Positions 1-8,505 of a DNA stretch of 64,000 nt are shown here, piece after piece; within the stretch, counting starts at the first letter, position 1; each line of letters begins with the position of its first letter. The stretch is from Fen-1273 sp963748405 (GTDB lineage Bacteria; Bacteroidota; Ignavibacteria; UBA10030; UBA6906). The stretch covers positions 62,001-126,000 of the forward strand of contig CAVVIT010000006.1 of NCBI GenBank assembly GCA_963748405.1. Direction: 5' to 3'. The notes under the pieces are model-generated. The model saw nothing but the letters and a program-made list of their open reading frames with translations, did no database searches and was not told the origin of the DNA. The position numbers and the translations under genes were made by a program.

Positions 1-3000
1 GTCGGCGTACTCCGGCTGATCCTGGGCGATGGGCATGTTCGTCTGCTCGATGCGGCCCTCCTCACCGTCGACAGCTCGGTGGCGAAGGACAGGGAGATTG
101 ACTCGATCGTCGTCTCGCTTGAGCGGGGTGTCGAATCGAAATACGGTCCCGTGTTCTCAAAGCAGGTTGCCGTCTCCGGCGGTTTCTTCGCCGAGCTCGC
201 AGATTCTCTCACGCAGAAGACGCACTGCGAGACCCCCGCGGGGACGCTTGTCACGGATGCGTTCCGCGACCTGACGGGAACGGATATCGCGATCGAACCG
301 GGGGGATCGACATCCGGGCCTCTCGAGCCGGGTCCCGTCGTGGCCGACGACTGCTACCGGGTTATCGGGTACGGAAGCGGTTCGGCGGGAGGGGCGGGGT
401 ATCCTCTCGTCCGGTTCGACATGACGGCCCCGGCGCTCATCAAGGGGCTGGAGATCGGCCTTTCGGACATCGAGTCCGGCGATGAATATTTTCTCCAGAG
501 CTCGGGGCTCAGGTACACGTACGACCCCGGGCGTCCTCCGGGCGAGAGGTTCGTCTCGGCGACCGTGGCGGGGGCCCGTCTCCGTCCCGACCGCGTCTAT
601 TCCGTGACGGCGAATTATTTTGTCAGGGAGTTTCTCGACAGGCTGGGCGTGCCGTATTCAGGGTTCCGGGTGTACGGGGGGGATACGACCGAATACATGG
701 CGCTTCTCCGGTATGTCCGGAACCTGAAGACCCCCACACCCGTTCCGCTCTCTCCTCCTTCCGGGGGCTTCCCGTTTAACGACACGTCGCGGAGCTTCGC
801 CTCGCGCGCCTCCGACATCGTCTCCCGGATGACGCTGAAAGAGAAGATCGCACAGATGCAGAATAGTGCCCCGGCGATTTCCCGGCTCGGCCTCCCGGCG
901 TACAACTGGTGGAGCGAAGCGCTTCATGGCGTCGCCTTCAGCGGCATTGCCACCGTCTTTCCGCAGGCGATAGGGATGGCGTCGACCTGGGATCCAGCGC
1001 TCATACACGCCGAAGCGGACGTCATCTCGACCGAAGCCAGGGCGAAGCACAACGAAGCCCTCCGCCGGGGCGGGAGCAGGATATTCGAGGGACTCACGTT
1101 CTGGTCCCCCAACATCAACATATTCAGGGACCCCAGGTGGGGGAGGGGCCAGGAGACGTTCGGCGAGGACCCGTTCCTGACATCACGCATCGGCGTGGCG
1201 TTCGTCCGCGGCCTCCAGGGAGACGACCCGAAACACTTCAAAGTCATTTCGACCCCGAAGCATTTCGCCGTCCACAGCGGTCCCGAACAGCTCCGGCACA
1301 GGTTCGACGCCCGGACGACGCGGCGGGACCTCTACGAAACTTACCTTCCCGCGTTTGAGGCCTGCGTGAAGGAAGGAGGGGCGTACTCCGTGATGGGGGC
1401 GTACAACAGGTATGACGGGGTCCCCTGCAACGCGAGCACGCTCCTCCTCGGCAAGAACCTGAGGGGGAGATGGGGTTTTCCCGGTTACGTCGTGTCGGAT
1501 TGCGGCGCGATCACCGACATATACGCGGGGCACCATGTTGCCGCGAACGCCGCCGAAGCGTCCGCGCTCGCCGTGAAGGCCGGGTGCGATCTGACGTGCG
1601 GCAACGAGTACGTCGCGCTCGAGGAGGCGGTCGCGAAGGAACTGATCAGCGAGCGCGAGATCGACGTCTCGGTCCGCCGGTTGATGACGGCAAGGATCAG
1701 GCTCGGGATGTTCGACCCGGAGGGGTCCGACCCCTGGGCGAACATCCCGTTCTCGGCGAATGACACGCCGGAACACCGGCGCATGGCGCTCGATGTCGCC
1801 CGGGAGAGTATCGTCCTTCTCAGAAACAGCGGGAACGTCCTTCCGCTCCGGAAGGATTTCCACAGCGTCGCGGTCATCGGTCCCGACGCCGCCGACAGGG
1901 ACGTCCTCCTGGGAAATTATAACGGTACGCCTTCCGCCTCCGTGACGGTGCTCCAGGGGATCAGGGAGAAACTGCCCGGGGGTGTCGTCCGGTACGCCAG
2001 AGGATGCGAAATTGCCGAGGGGATTTCCCCGGAGATTTCGGCGGTCCCTGCGGAGTGTCTTTCGACCGGGGAGGGAGCATCGGCGGTGCGCGGGCTCAGG
2101 GGGGAGTATTTTCCAAACATGGAACTCGCCGGTGCGCCCGCATATTCGCGCGTGGACAGCGCGATCGATTTCTCCTGGGAAGACTCCCCGGCACCGGGAG
2201 TCGCGCACGAGGGATTCTCGGTACGGTGGAAGGGGCGCATCACGCCGGCGGTCCCGGGGACGTATTATTTCGGCGTGACCGTCGATGACGGAGCACGACT
2301 GTATGTCGACGGGAATCTCTTTATCGACGATTGGCACGACGGTCCGTCGCGGAGGCTTGCGAAGGAGATCGTCTTCCGGGCGGGAGAAAGTCACGACATC
2401 ACTCTGGAATATTACCAGGACGGCGGCGCGACGGCGCTCAAACTCGGCTGGCTCCTCAACACCGTCGACCCCGCCGCCGAGGCGGTCGAGCTGGCCCGGC
2501 AGTCGGACGCGATCATCGCCGTCATGGGGATCTCCCCGGCACTCGAGGGGGAGGAGATGTCGGTGCACCTGAAGGGGTTCTCCGGCGGAGACCGGACGGA
2601 CATCGTTCTTCCAGGTCCCCAGAGGAATCTCCTGCACTCGCTCGTCGCGCTCGGAAAACCCATCGTCCTCGTCCTCATCAACGGGAGCGCCCTTGCGATC
2701 CCATGGGAGAATGATCACGTCGGCGGAATCGTCGAGGCGTGGTATCCGGGCGAAGAAGGGGGGAGGGCCGTCGCCGACGTCCTTTTCGGTGACTACAATC
2801 CCGCCGGGAGACTCCCCGTGACGTTCTACAGATCCGTCGACGATCTCCCCCCGTTCGACAGCTATGCGATGGAAGGGAGGACATACAGGTATTTCAGGGG
2901 GCAGCCTCTCTATCCGTTCGGGTACGGGCTCTCCTACACGCATTTCGAGTACCGCGGCGTGACCGTGTCGAAGAAATTGCTCGCGAGCGCCGACTCCGTG

Positions 3001-3300
3001 TGCGTGAACGTCGCACTGGCGAACGCGGGGGATCGGGCGGGCGACGAGGTCGTCGAGCTGTATGTTGAGGGGCCCGACGCGCGCCCCGGAGCGCCCCTCC
3101 GGAGCCTGAAATCGTTTGCGAGAGTCCACCTGAACAAAGGAGAGCAGAAATCGGTCCCGCTGACGCTCCGCGCACGGGATCTGAGAGTCTACGACGAATC
3201 ACGCGACCGCTACGTCGTCAGGCCGGGGCCGTACCGTCTCCTCGTCGGGGGATCGAGCGCCGATCTTCCCCTGAAGACGGAGGTCCGCATCACAGGCTGA
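1..3300 (+). CDS. 5'-nucleotidase C-terminal domain fused to GH3 beta-glycosidase with PA14 insert (5' partial)
   Basis: The reading frame is open from base 1, so the N-terminus lies outside the window. A GTG at 79 is only an internal codon. Codons 1-240 resemble the C-terminal domain of UshA-like 5'-nucleotidases (AGTLVTDAFRD-like segment). The usual NGGxR substrate loop is changed to EPGGSTSG. A proline-rich linker (about codons 242-256) leads into a full GH3 beta-glucosidase/xylosidase: RMTLKEKIAQMQ, NWWSEALHG, STPKHFAVHSG, and a predicted Asp nucleophile in VVSDCGA at codon 500. A PA14 carbohydrate-binding domain (about codons 700-815) interrupts the GH3 C-terminal domain, and an Fn3-like domain ends the protein (about 1000-1099). 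It is probably an exported enzyme releasing beta-linked glucose or xylose; specificity is not readable. The fusion is continuous, with no stop or frame change at the junction. Whether the upstream half holds a full metallophosphatase domain cannot be seen here. Confidence 0.85.
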   Translation, partial: VGVLRLILGDGHVRLLDAALLTVDSSVAKDREIDSIVVSLERGVESKYGPVFSKQVAVSGGFFAELADSLTQKTHCETPAGTLVTDAFRDLTGTDIAIEPGGSTSGPLEPGPVVADDCYRVIGYGSGSAGGAGYPLVRFDMTAPALIKGLEIGLSDIESGDEYFLQSSGLRYTYDPGRPPGERFVSATVAGARLRPDRVYSVTANYFVREFLDRLGVPYSGFRVYGGDTTEYMALLRYVRNLKTPTPVPLSPPSGGFPFNDTSRSFASRASDIVSRMTLKEKIAQMQNSAPAISRLGLPAYNWWSEALHGVAFSGIATVFPQAIGMASTWDPALIHAEADVISTEARAKHNEALRRGGSRIFEGLTFWSPNINIFRDPRWGRGQETFGEDPFLTSRIGVAFVRGLQGDDPKHFKVISTPKHFAVHSGPEQLRHRFDARTTRRDLYETYLPAFEACVKEGGAYSVMGAYNRYDGVPCNASTLLLGKNLRGRWGFPGYVVSDCGAITDIYAGHHVAANAAEASALAVKAGCDLTCGNEYVALEEAVAKELISEREIDVSVRRLMTARIRLGMFDPEGSDPWANIPFSANDTPEHRRMALDVARESIVLLRNSGNVLPLRKDFHSVAVIGPDAADRDVLLGNYNGTPSASVTVLQGIREKLPGGVVRYARGCEIAEGISPEISAVPAECLSTGEGASAVRGLRGEYFPNMELAGAPAYSRVDSAIDFSWEDSPAPGVAHEGFSVRWKGRITPAVPGTYYFGVTVDDGARLYVDGNLFIDDWHDGPSRRLAKEIVFRAGESHDITLEYYQDGGATALKLGWLLNTVDPAAEAVELARQSDAIIAVMGISPALEGEEMSVHLKGFSGGDRTDIVLPGPQRNLLHSLVALGKPIVLVLINGSALAIPWENDHVGGIVEAWYPGEEGGRAVADVLFGDYNPAGRLPVTFYRSVDDLPPFDSYAMEGRTYRYFRGQPLYPFGYGLSYTHFEYRGVTVSKKLLASADSVCVNVALANAGDRAGDEVVELYVEGPDARPGAPLRSLKSFARVHLNKGEQKSVPLTLRARDLRVYDESRDRYVVRPGPYRLLVGGSSADLPLKTEVRITG

Positions 3301-3312
3301 TTGTTCGAACGC

Positions 3313-3383
3313 CGGGAGAGAGGCGATTATTGAACATAATGCATGCAATCTGCAGGTTTTTCTGCAGGGCCGCCTCTCTCCCG
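3313..3383. terminator. 13-bp perfect inverted repeat after the GH3 gene
   Basis: CGGGAGAGAGGCG at 3313-3325 is repeated as its exact reverse complement at 3371-3383. The 45-nt loop itself holds two CTGCAG copies around a T-run. A T-rich stretch follows at 3397-3410. This is most simply a transcription terminator or cruciform for the GH3 gene, though the loop is long for a classic intrinsic terminator. Confidence 0.45.
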
Positions 3384-3386
3384 AAG

Positions 3387-3415
3387 TTGATTATGCTCCT
3401 TTTTCTTTCTACTCT
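3387..3415 (+). promoter_or_regulatory. Possible sigma70-type promoter for asnA
   Basis: TTGATT (3387-3392) and TACTCT (3410-3415) are separated by 17 nt. This would start transcription near 3422, leaving a leader of about 120 nt before asnA. The -10 box is imperfect, so support is moderate. Nothing else coding is visible between 3301 and 3540. Confidence 0.35.
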
Positions 3416-3540
3416 GGCTTAGACACCTCTTCCACTGTCCGGCGGTCGTATTTTCCGGACTCCGTTCATTGACCCTTCAGTTCTTCCCAGATCAATTCCT
3501 GAAGAGAACTCATCATCCATTACATTGGAGGAATCCTGTT

Positions 3541-4671
3541 ATGGCAGACAAAAGAGCCGACCTGGCCGGTCCCGGCATCGGCGATTACAACGAACTTGAG
3601 AAAATTCTCCCCTCGGACTACCGTTCGCTCCTCACGCCCCGGGAAACGCAGAAGGCCATATTCGAGGTCAAGGAGTACATCGAAGACCACCTCTGCAAAG
3701 AGCTTCACCTGATGATGGTCCAGGTTCCCCTCATCGTCGATGTCGAGAGCGGCGTCAACGACCTGCTCGACAGGGACGGGTCAAGGACCCCCATTCAGTT
3801 CCACATCTCCAACGATTACGACAAACATCCGGTCGACGCGCAGGTCGTCCAGGCGGCCACGAAGTGGAAACGTGTCGCCCTGAAGCAGTTCTCGATGAAG
3901 CCCGGCGAGGGGATCTGCACGGACATGCGCGCGGTCAGGAAGGACTACTTCCTCGATCACGACCACAGCTGCTACGTCGATCAGTGGGACTGGGAACGCG
4001 TGATAAAACCGAACCAGCGGAACGTCAAATTTCTCAAGGAAGTCGTCGGAAAGATATGGAAGGTCCTGAAGGGCGCCGAACGACACGTCCAGAAAACGTA
4101 CCCGAAGCTCAAGAACAGGAAATATCCGAATCTTCCCGACGAGCTCACGTTCCTTCACGCGGAGGAGATACTCGAGATGTACCCTGACCTCCCGCGCAAG
4201 GCCCGCGAAACGGAGATCCTCCAGAAATACCCGGCCGTGTTCATCATCGGGATCGGGTGGCCGCTCAAGGACGGATATCCCCACGAGAACCGCGCCGCCG
4301 ACTACGACGACTGGGTGACCGAAACGTCGTCAAAGAACGGGAAGTCGCTCCACGGACTCAACGGCGACATACTCGTCTGGAACCCCGTGACGCGCCGCCG
4401 GCACGAGCTCACGTCGATGGGGATCAGGGTCAATGCCGAGACGCTCAAGCTCCAGCTCGAGATGTCGGGGCAGAGCAACTTCCTCACGCAGCCCTATCAT
4501 AACGGGATCGTGACCAACGAGCTTCCCCTGAGCGTGGGGGGAGGAATCGGGCAGTCGCGTACGTACATGCTTCTCCTGAAGAAGGCGCACCTCGGAGAAG
4601 TGAGCGTCACCGTGTGGCCGAAGGTCCTGAAGGAGATGTGCGCACAGAAGAAGATCTTCGTCCTGGAATAG
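3541..4671 (+). CDS. asnA: Aspartate-ammonia ligase (asparagine synthetase A)
   Basis: Makes asparagine from aspartate, ammonia and ATP in the cytoplasm; the family is related to class II aminoacyl-tRNA synthetases. The 376-residue product shows the AsnA signatures: KWKR, YVDQWDWERVI, YPDLPRKARE, DYDDW, GLNGDILVWNPV and the C-terminal GGGIGQSR ATP-binding motif. It is about 45 residues longer than E. coli AsnA, mostly as an N-terminal extension. I chose ATG 3541 because family similarity begins soon after it and AT-rich untranslated-looking sequence lies upstream, although the frame stays open to 3469. It is a single gene, followed by a strong hairpin with a T-run. Confidence 0.95.
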   Translation: MADKRADLAGPGIGDYNELEKILPSDYRSLLTPRETQKAIFEVKEYIEDHLCKELHLMMVQVPLIVDVESGVNDLLDRDGSRTPIQFHISNDYDKHPVDAQVVQAATKWKRVALKQFSMKPGEGICTDMRAVRKDYFLDHDHSCYVDQWDWERVIKPNQRNVKFLKEVVGKIWKVLKGAERHVQKTYPKLKNRKYPNLPDELTFLHAEEILEMYPDLPRKARETEILQKYPAVFIIGIGWPLKDGYPHENRAADYDDWVTETSSKNGKSLHGLNGDILVWNPVTRRRHELTSMGIRVNAETLKLQLEMSGQSNFLTQPYHNGIVTNELPLSVGGGIGQSRTYMLLLKKAHLGEVSVTVWPKVLKEMCAQKKIFVLE

Positions 4672-4705
4672 GGCGAGACGAAGCACTTCACGCTGTTTTC
4701 AACAT

Positions 4706-4748
4706 CCCGCCCCGCAGTGTTCGACGGAACACGCGGGGCGGGGCTTTT
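4706..4748 (+). terminator. Intrinsic terminator after asnA
   Basis: The stem is CCCGCCCCGC plus GTGTTC (one bulged A) pairing with GAACAC plus GCGGGGCGGG, closed by a 4-nt loop and followed by CTTTTCT. It is GC-rich with a U-tract and lies 35 nt after the asnA stop, so it is a good Rho-independent terminator. Confidence 0.8.
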
Positions 4749-4750
4749 CT

Positions 4751-4775
4751 CCCCCGGGGATCAACGCCCCGGGGG
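4751..4775. repeat. Second hairpin directly behind the asnA terminator
   Basis: CCCCCGGGG at 4751-4759 pairs perfectly with CCCCGGGGG at 4767-4775 across a 7-nt loop. It has no U-tract of its own. It may back up the preceding terminator or block read-through into the downstream gene. Confidence 0.5.
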
Positions 4776-4850
4776 ATTGTAAATGTGCCGCGGAATGTGC
4801 AGATTTCATTCATCCATCCTCCTTCTCCCCACTATCAGGACTCGAACGGC

Positions 4851-6017
4851 ATGCCCCCGACAGACGAACGCGGAGCGGAATTTATCAAGGGACTTCGCCA
4901 GGCGTGGCTTGACGAGATGCGGAGCGCCCGGAACTACCGTGCGCTCGCGCTGCGCGAGAAGAATGCAGACCGCCGCGCGATATTCGAGCGTATGGCCGAG
5001 GCGGAAGACCGGCATGCGGAGCGGTGGGCGAACAGGCTCCGCGCGCTCGGCGCGGACCCGGGCGCCTACAGGGAATCCCTCATCGACACGATCAGGCGGG
5101 GAATGCTCCTCAGGAGCGATTCGGCCTCAGCCGCAGGCATGCTGGAGGCCGGCGAGGCGCAGGCGGACCGGCTTTACGATGTGCTCCTCGAGTCGGCGCC
5201 GACCGATGCCGACAGGGCCGACCTGACGGCGGCGGCGCTTGAGGAACGCGCCCATTCCAGGGCACTCACGGAGTTTGAATCGGGCCCCGCCCACATCCAG
5301 GGAAAGCTCCAGCGCATGCTGGGGAGGGAGCGATGGCACGTCCGGGGGGGCGGATGGATCGGACAGGCGATATACGGCGTGAACGACGGCCTGGGGGCGG
5401 CGTTCGGCGTCGTCAGCGGGGTGGCCGGCGCCACGCACGCGAACAGCGAGTTCGTACTCCTGAGCGGACTTGCCACGGCGATCGCCTCCGCGCTCTCGAT
5501 GGGGAGCGGGGCGTACCTGGCGACAAAGTCCCAGCGCGAGGTCTACGAGGCGGAGCTGGAAAAAGAAGGGCGCGAAATTGCGAACAACCCGGAGGAGGAG
5601 AAAGAGGAGCTCGAGCTCTTCTATCAGCTGAAGGGGTTCACGCCTGCGGAGGCGAAAACGATGGTCGGCCGGCTTGCCGAGCAGCCGGGGCAGCTCCTGA
5701 AATCGCTGGCACACGAAGAGCTCGGGCTCTCCGAGCAGACATTTCCCAACCAGTGGGTCGCCGCCTCGAGCGCCAGCCTGAGTACGGCTATCGGCGCAGC
5801 AATACCTGTCATTCCGTTCTTCTTCACATCCGGCGTGACAGCTCTCGTGATATCGTTCATCGTGAGCACGCTGGCGCATTTTGCAGTGGGTTCGTCGAAA
5901 GTCCTTGTCACCGGAAGGTCCTGGGTGAGGAGCGGGACGGAGATGACGGTGATCGGGCTCGGCGAAGCCGCGGCGACATATCTTCTCGGCCTCCTCATCT
6001 CTCCGTTCCTGGGGTGA
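4851..6017 (+). CDS. Ferritin-like/VIT1 family iron transporter (MbfA-like)
   Basis: The 388-residue protein has two parts. Residues 1-150 form a rubrerythrin/ferritin-like helical bundle with metal-ligand patterns such as ERMAEAEDRHAERW and LEERAHSRAL. Residues about 165-388 match the CCC1/VIT1 family: NDGLGAAFGVVSGVAGA, ASALSMGSGAYLATKSQREVYEAE, then hydrophobic helices at the C-terminus. Fusions of this kind (MbfA, 'erythrin-VIT1') export or sequester Fe(II)/Mn(II) across the inner membrane and protect against iron or peroxide stress. ATG 4851 starts where family similarity begins; the longer open frame overlaps asnA and its terminator and is not credible. It is monocistronic between asnA and a secreted hypothetical gene. 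Confidence 0.88.
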   Translation: MPPTDERGAEFIKGLRQAWLDEMRSARNYRALALREKNADRRAIFERMAEAEDRHAERWANRLRALGADPGAYRESLIDTIRRGMLLRSDSASAAGMLEAGEAQADRLYDVLLESAPTDADRADLTAAALEERAHSRALTEFESGPAHIQGKLQRMLGRERWHVRGGGWIGQAIYGVNDGLGAAFGVVSGVAGATHANSEFVLLSGLATAIASALSMGSGAYLATKSQREVYEAELEKEGREIANNPEEEKEELELFYQLKGFTPAEAKTMVGRLAEQPGQLLKSLAHEELGLSEQTFPNQWVAASSASLSTAIGAAIPVIPFFFTSGVTALVISFIVSTLAHFAVGSSKVLVTGRSWVRSGTEMTVIGLGEAAATYLLGLLISPFLG

Positions 6018-6187
6018 GTTCTTCTCGCAGCTTCTTACGAAGAATCACCAAATCACATTCCCGGCGCTCTTGTGCCCGCGGATATGTGTGAAGCCCATCA
6101 CGTTGTGACCGGCGTCGCGTTCCATCCCTCGCGGATTCTTTACTATGGTGCACACCGATTCAACGATGTCATCAAAAAGGGGGACGT

Positions 6188-6790
6188 ATGCTGGCTCGGC
6201 TCGCAATGGCAGCGGTACTCGCGTTTGCGTTCTGCGCGCCTTCACGGGTGCATGCACAGGACAGGAAGTACGACGTCAAGTCGGGAACGATCACGTACGA
6301 GACGACCACGCAGGAGGGGCGGCTGCAGATCGCCGGCCGCGTGGTTCTGTATTTCGACGAGTACGGACGCCAGGAATGCAAGGACACATATGTCAACGGG
6401 ATGCTGAAGGAATCGGTCCTCTGCGACGGGAAGACCGTCTACACGCTCTGGCACGAACAGCGGATCGTCTTCAAGCGGGGGCCGGCGACGCGGGGCACGG
6501 AGGTGCGGTTCGATATCGAATCGCTTCCGCTCAGCGAGCGCTTGGAAGGGCACGTCAGGAAGCTTCCCTCGATGGTCGTCGCGGGGAAGGTCTGCGAGGC
6601 GTTCGAGCGGACGACCTCCGCGGGAGTCATACGGTACGCGGGCGCCGATCACGTGCTCATGTACTGCGAGCGGAACCTGAACGGCGAGAACTGGGTGATG
6701 AAAGCGGTCTCCATGGACGAGACGAAGCCTGTTCCCCCCTCGAAATTCGTCCCTCCCCCAGGTTACGTCGAGCGCGAGACACACTTCTGA
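6188..6790 (+). CDS. Secreted hypothetical protein
   Basis: A 200-residue protein I do not recognise. It begins with a clear Sec signal peptide (hydrophobic core MAAVLAFAFCA, likely cleavage after VHA at about residue 24). The mature part is beta-rich, with repeated short strands reminiscent of periplasmic or lipid-binding barrels of the outer-membrane-lipoprotein-sensing type. It has three Cys in the mature region (in RQECKD, SVLCDG and KVCEAF) plus one near YCERN, which could form disulfides. The start is supported by a GGGGGA Shine-Dalgarno a few bases upstream of ATG 6188. It is convergent with the TPR gene, and a strong hairpin separates the two. Function unknown. Confidence 0.75.
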   Translation: MLARLAMAAVLAFAFCAPSRVHAQDRKYDVKSGTITYETTTQEGRLQIAGRVVLYFDEYGRQECKDTYVNGMLKESVLCDGKTVYTLWHEQRIVFKRGPATRGTEVRFDIESLPLSERLEGHVRKLPSMVVAGKVCEAFERTTSAGVIRYAGADHVLMYCERNLNGENWVMKAVSMDETKPVPPSKFVPPPGYVERETHF

Positions 6791-6805
6791 AATTCCGCTG
6801 TGTCT

Positions 6806-6830
6806 CCTGGCGGCGGTTTCCGCCGCCAGG
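6806..6830. terminator. Hairpin between convergent genes
   Basis: CCTGGCGGCGG (6806-6816) and CCGCCGCCAGG (6820-6830) form an 11-bp perfect stem with a 3-nt TTT loop. It sits between the + strand hypothetical gene and the - strand TPR gene, as a bidirectional terminator would. It lacks a long U-tract. Confidence 0.6.
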
Positions 6831-6850
6831 GCGCGCAGCGCGACGCTTCC

Positions 6851-8380
6851 TCAGCCCGCGGTCTTCAGCCTCGCAATCTCCTTCCGTGCTTTTTCCTCGA
6901 CCGATTTCTGGAAATCGTAATCGTCGTACCCGAGAATCTTCCCGTACGCGGCGCGCGCCTCCTCCGTGCGTCCGAGTTTCTCGAGCGCTTCCCCCAGGCC
7001 GAGGAGCCCCTGCGGGATGACCCACAGCTCGGTCGAGGGCTTGAGCGCGGTGAGTTCCCCGGCCGGCTTCAACGCGGACACGTAGTCCTTCTTCGCGATC
7101 GCCGTCTGCTCGAGCCCGAGGAGCGCCCTCGCGCGGACGTCCGTGTCCGTCCCCGCGGAGTCCAGCGCCTCTGTAAATGCCGCCTCCGCGGTGTCATAGG
7201 ATTTTCTCCCGAGATCGTTTCCCGCGCGCAGGAGGAGCGACTCGACGGGGGAGATGGGATCCTTCAGACGGCGCCTGGCGATCCTGTACATGTACGATTC
7301 GCCCGCGCGGTCCCTGTCCTCAACCGCCTTCATCCGCCGGTACGTCGCGAGCGCGGCGGCGCGGTCGCCTGAAAGTTCCTGGGCCGCCGCCAGACGGTAG
7401 TACGTCCAGTTCGTGACGTAATCCTCGGAGGCCGCCCTCCTGACGTATTCCTCGAAGTTCGACCTGGCGTCCGCGAAGTCGTTCAGCGCGTAGTAAATTG
7501 CCCCGAGCGTGCTGTAGACGAATTCCTCCCCGTAGTGAACGCGGCTCCGGCGGCTGATCTCGATCGCCTTCTGCGCTGCCCGGAGCGCGGCGGCGGCGTT
7601 CCCGAGCCTCGACTGCCACGAAGCGTACGTGACGACGAAGAGCTGGTTGTCCGGGTATTCGGCGATGAGCGTATCGAGGATCGGGAGCGCCTCGTCGCTT
7701 TTCTGTTCCGCGAAGAGAAACTGGGAGAGGAAGAACCGGGCCTCTGTGCGCGTGTACACGCCGTGTTCGGCCGCGTTGCGGACCATGGCGAGCCCCCCTT
7801 CGGCGTCGCCGTCGAACCCGACGAGGCTCAGGACCCAGCTGAGCGACCTGGGCACTTTCGCCACCAAATAGTTGAAGAGCCCGAATCCCATCTGCGCGTC
7901 GTAGAGGTCGGGCTTCAGGCGTACGGCTTCCTTGAGCGACATGTATCCTTTTCGCCCTTCGGTCACGGCTTTGAACATCGAGTTGTGCGCCTGGTGCGCC
8001 AGTCCCCTGTATCCGTAGATCCCCCCGAGGTAGAACAGGGAGACGGCGTCCTTGTCGTCGGCGTCGAGGAGGTTCTCGCACACGGTGATGACGTCGTCCG
8101 ATTTGTCGAGGAACGTCCGGTATTCCTTTTCGTCGCGGGTCAGCGTGAAGAGCCAGAAGTGGACCATGCTGCCGAAAAAGTATCCGCGGGGGTCCCCCGG
8201 CGCCATGCGCCGGACGGAGTCGAACGTGGCGGCCGCCTCGTCGATCTTCATGTTGTACAGCCTGTCGATCCCTCTCATCGTCAGGGCGTGGACCTCGGCC
8301 CAGTCCACGGGATGAGCCGCCGCCTGAAGCGACACCAGGAGGAGGGGAACGATGATCATATGGCGGGCGCGGGGCGTCAT
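6851..8380 (-). CDS. Exported tetratricopeptide-repeat protein
   Basis: A 509-residue protein with an N-terminal signal sequence (short basic stretch, then MIIVPLLLVSLQAAA). TPR-like helical pairs follow for most of its length: for example AAATFDSVRRMAPGDPRGYF, ALPILDTLIAEYPDN, EFVYSTLGAIYYALNDFADARSNFEEYV and LLGLGEALEKLGRTEEARAAY. TPRs mediate protein-protein contacts; the partner is unknown. It probably sits in the periplasm or on a membrane. The start is the ATG at 8380. A promoter-like TTGCCT-N17-TATCTT ends only 9 nt before it, so the message may be leaderless. An internal ATG at 8359 would also leave a signal peptide. Transcribed divergently from the GH20 gene. Confidence 0.8.
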   Translation of the reverse strand: MTPRARHMIIVPLLLVSLQAAAHPVDWAEVHALTMRGIDRLYNMKIDEAAATFDSVRRMAPGDPRGYFFGSMVHFWLFTLTRDEKEYRTFLDKSDDVITVCENLLDADDKDAVSLFYLGGIYGYRGLAHQAHNSMFKAVTEGRKGYMSLKEAVRLKPDLYDAQMGFGLFNYLVAKVPRSLSWVLSLVGFDGDAEGGLAMVRNAAEHGVYTRTEARFFLSQFLFAEQKSDEALPILDTLIAEYPDNQLFVVTYASWQSRLGNAAAALRAAQKAIEISRRSRVHYGEEFVYSTLGAIYYALNDFADARSNFEEYVRRAASEDYVTNWTYYRLAAAQELSGDRAAALATYRRMKAVEDRDRAGESYMYRIARRRLKDPISPVESLLLRAGNDLGRKSYDTAEAAFTEALDSAGTDTDVRARALLGLEQTAIAKKDYVSALKPAGELTALKPSTELWVIPQGLLGLGEALEKLGRTEEARAAYGKILGYDDYDFQKSVEEKARKEIARLKTAG

Positions 8381-8389
8381 GACTGAAGA

Positions 8390-8418
8390 AAGATACCGGA
8401 ACCGGCGTCGAGAGGCAA
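8390..8418 (-). promoter_or_regulatory. Promoter for the TPR protein gene
   Basis: Read on the - strand: TTGCCT (8418-8413), a 17-nt spacer, TATCTT (8395-8390). The predicted start of transcription lies 2-3 nt before the ATG at 8380, so the mRNA would have almost no leader. Confidence 0.6.
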
Positions 8419-8450
8419 GGGCGGCCGACCCGGCACCCTCCGTGCGGAGA

Positions 8451-8479
8451 TTGACTTCTTCACCGCCTGTGAGTAGACT
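8451..8479 (+). promoter_or_regulatory. Promoter for the GH20 gene
   Basis: TTGACT (8451-8456) and TAGACT (8474-8479) with a 17-nt spacer. Transcription would start near 8486. A GGAGG Shine-Dalgarno at 8494-8498 sits 7 nt before ATG 8506, supporting that start codon. Confidence 0.6.
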
Positions 8480-8505
8480 GTACCATCACACACGGAGGAT
8501 GGGGG

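Noticed and set aside
1183..3129. A 648-codon open frame on the - strand
   Set aside because: Antisense to the GH3 domain; low-complexity Arg/Pro/Gly composition and no recognisable motif.
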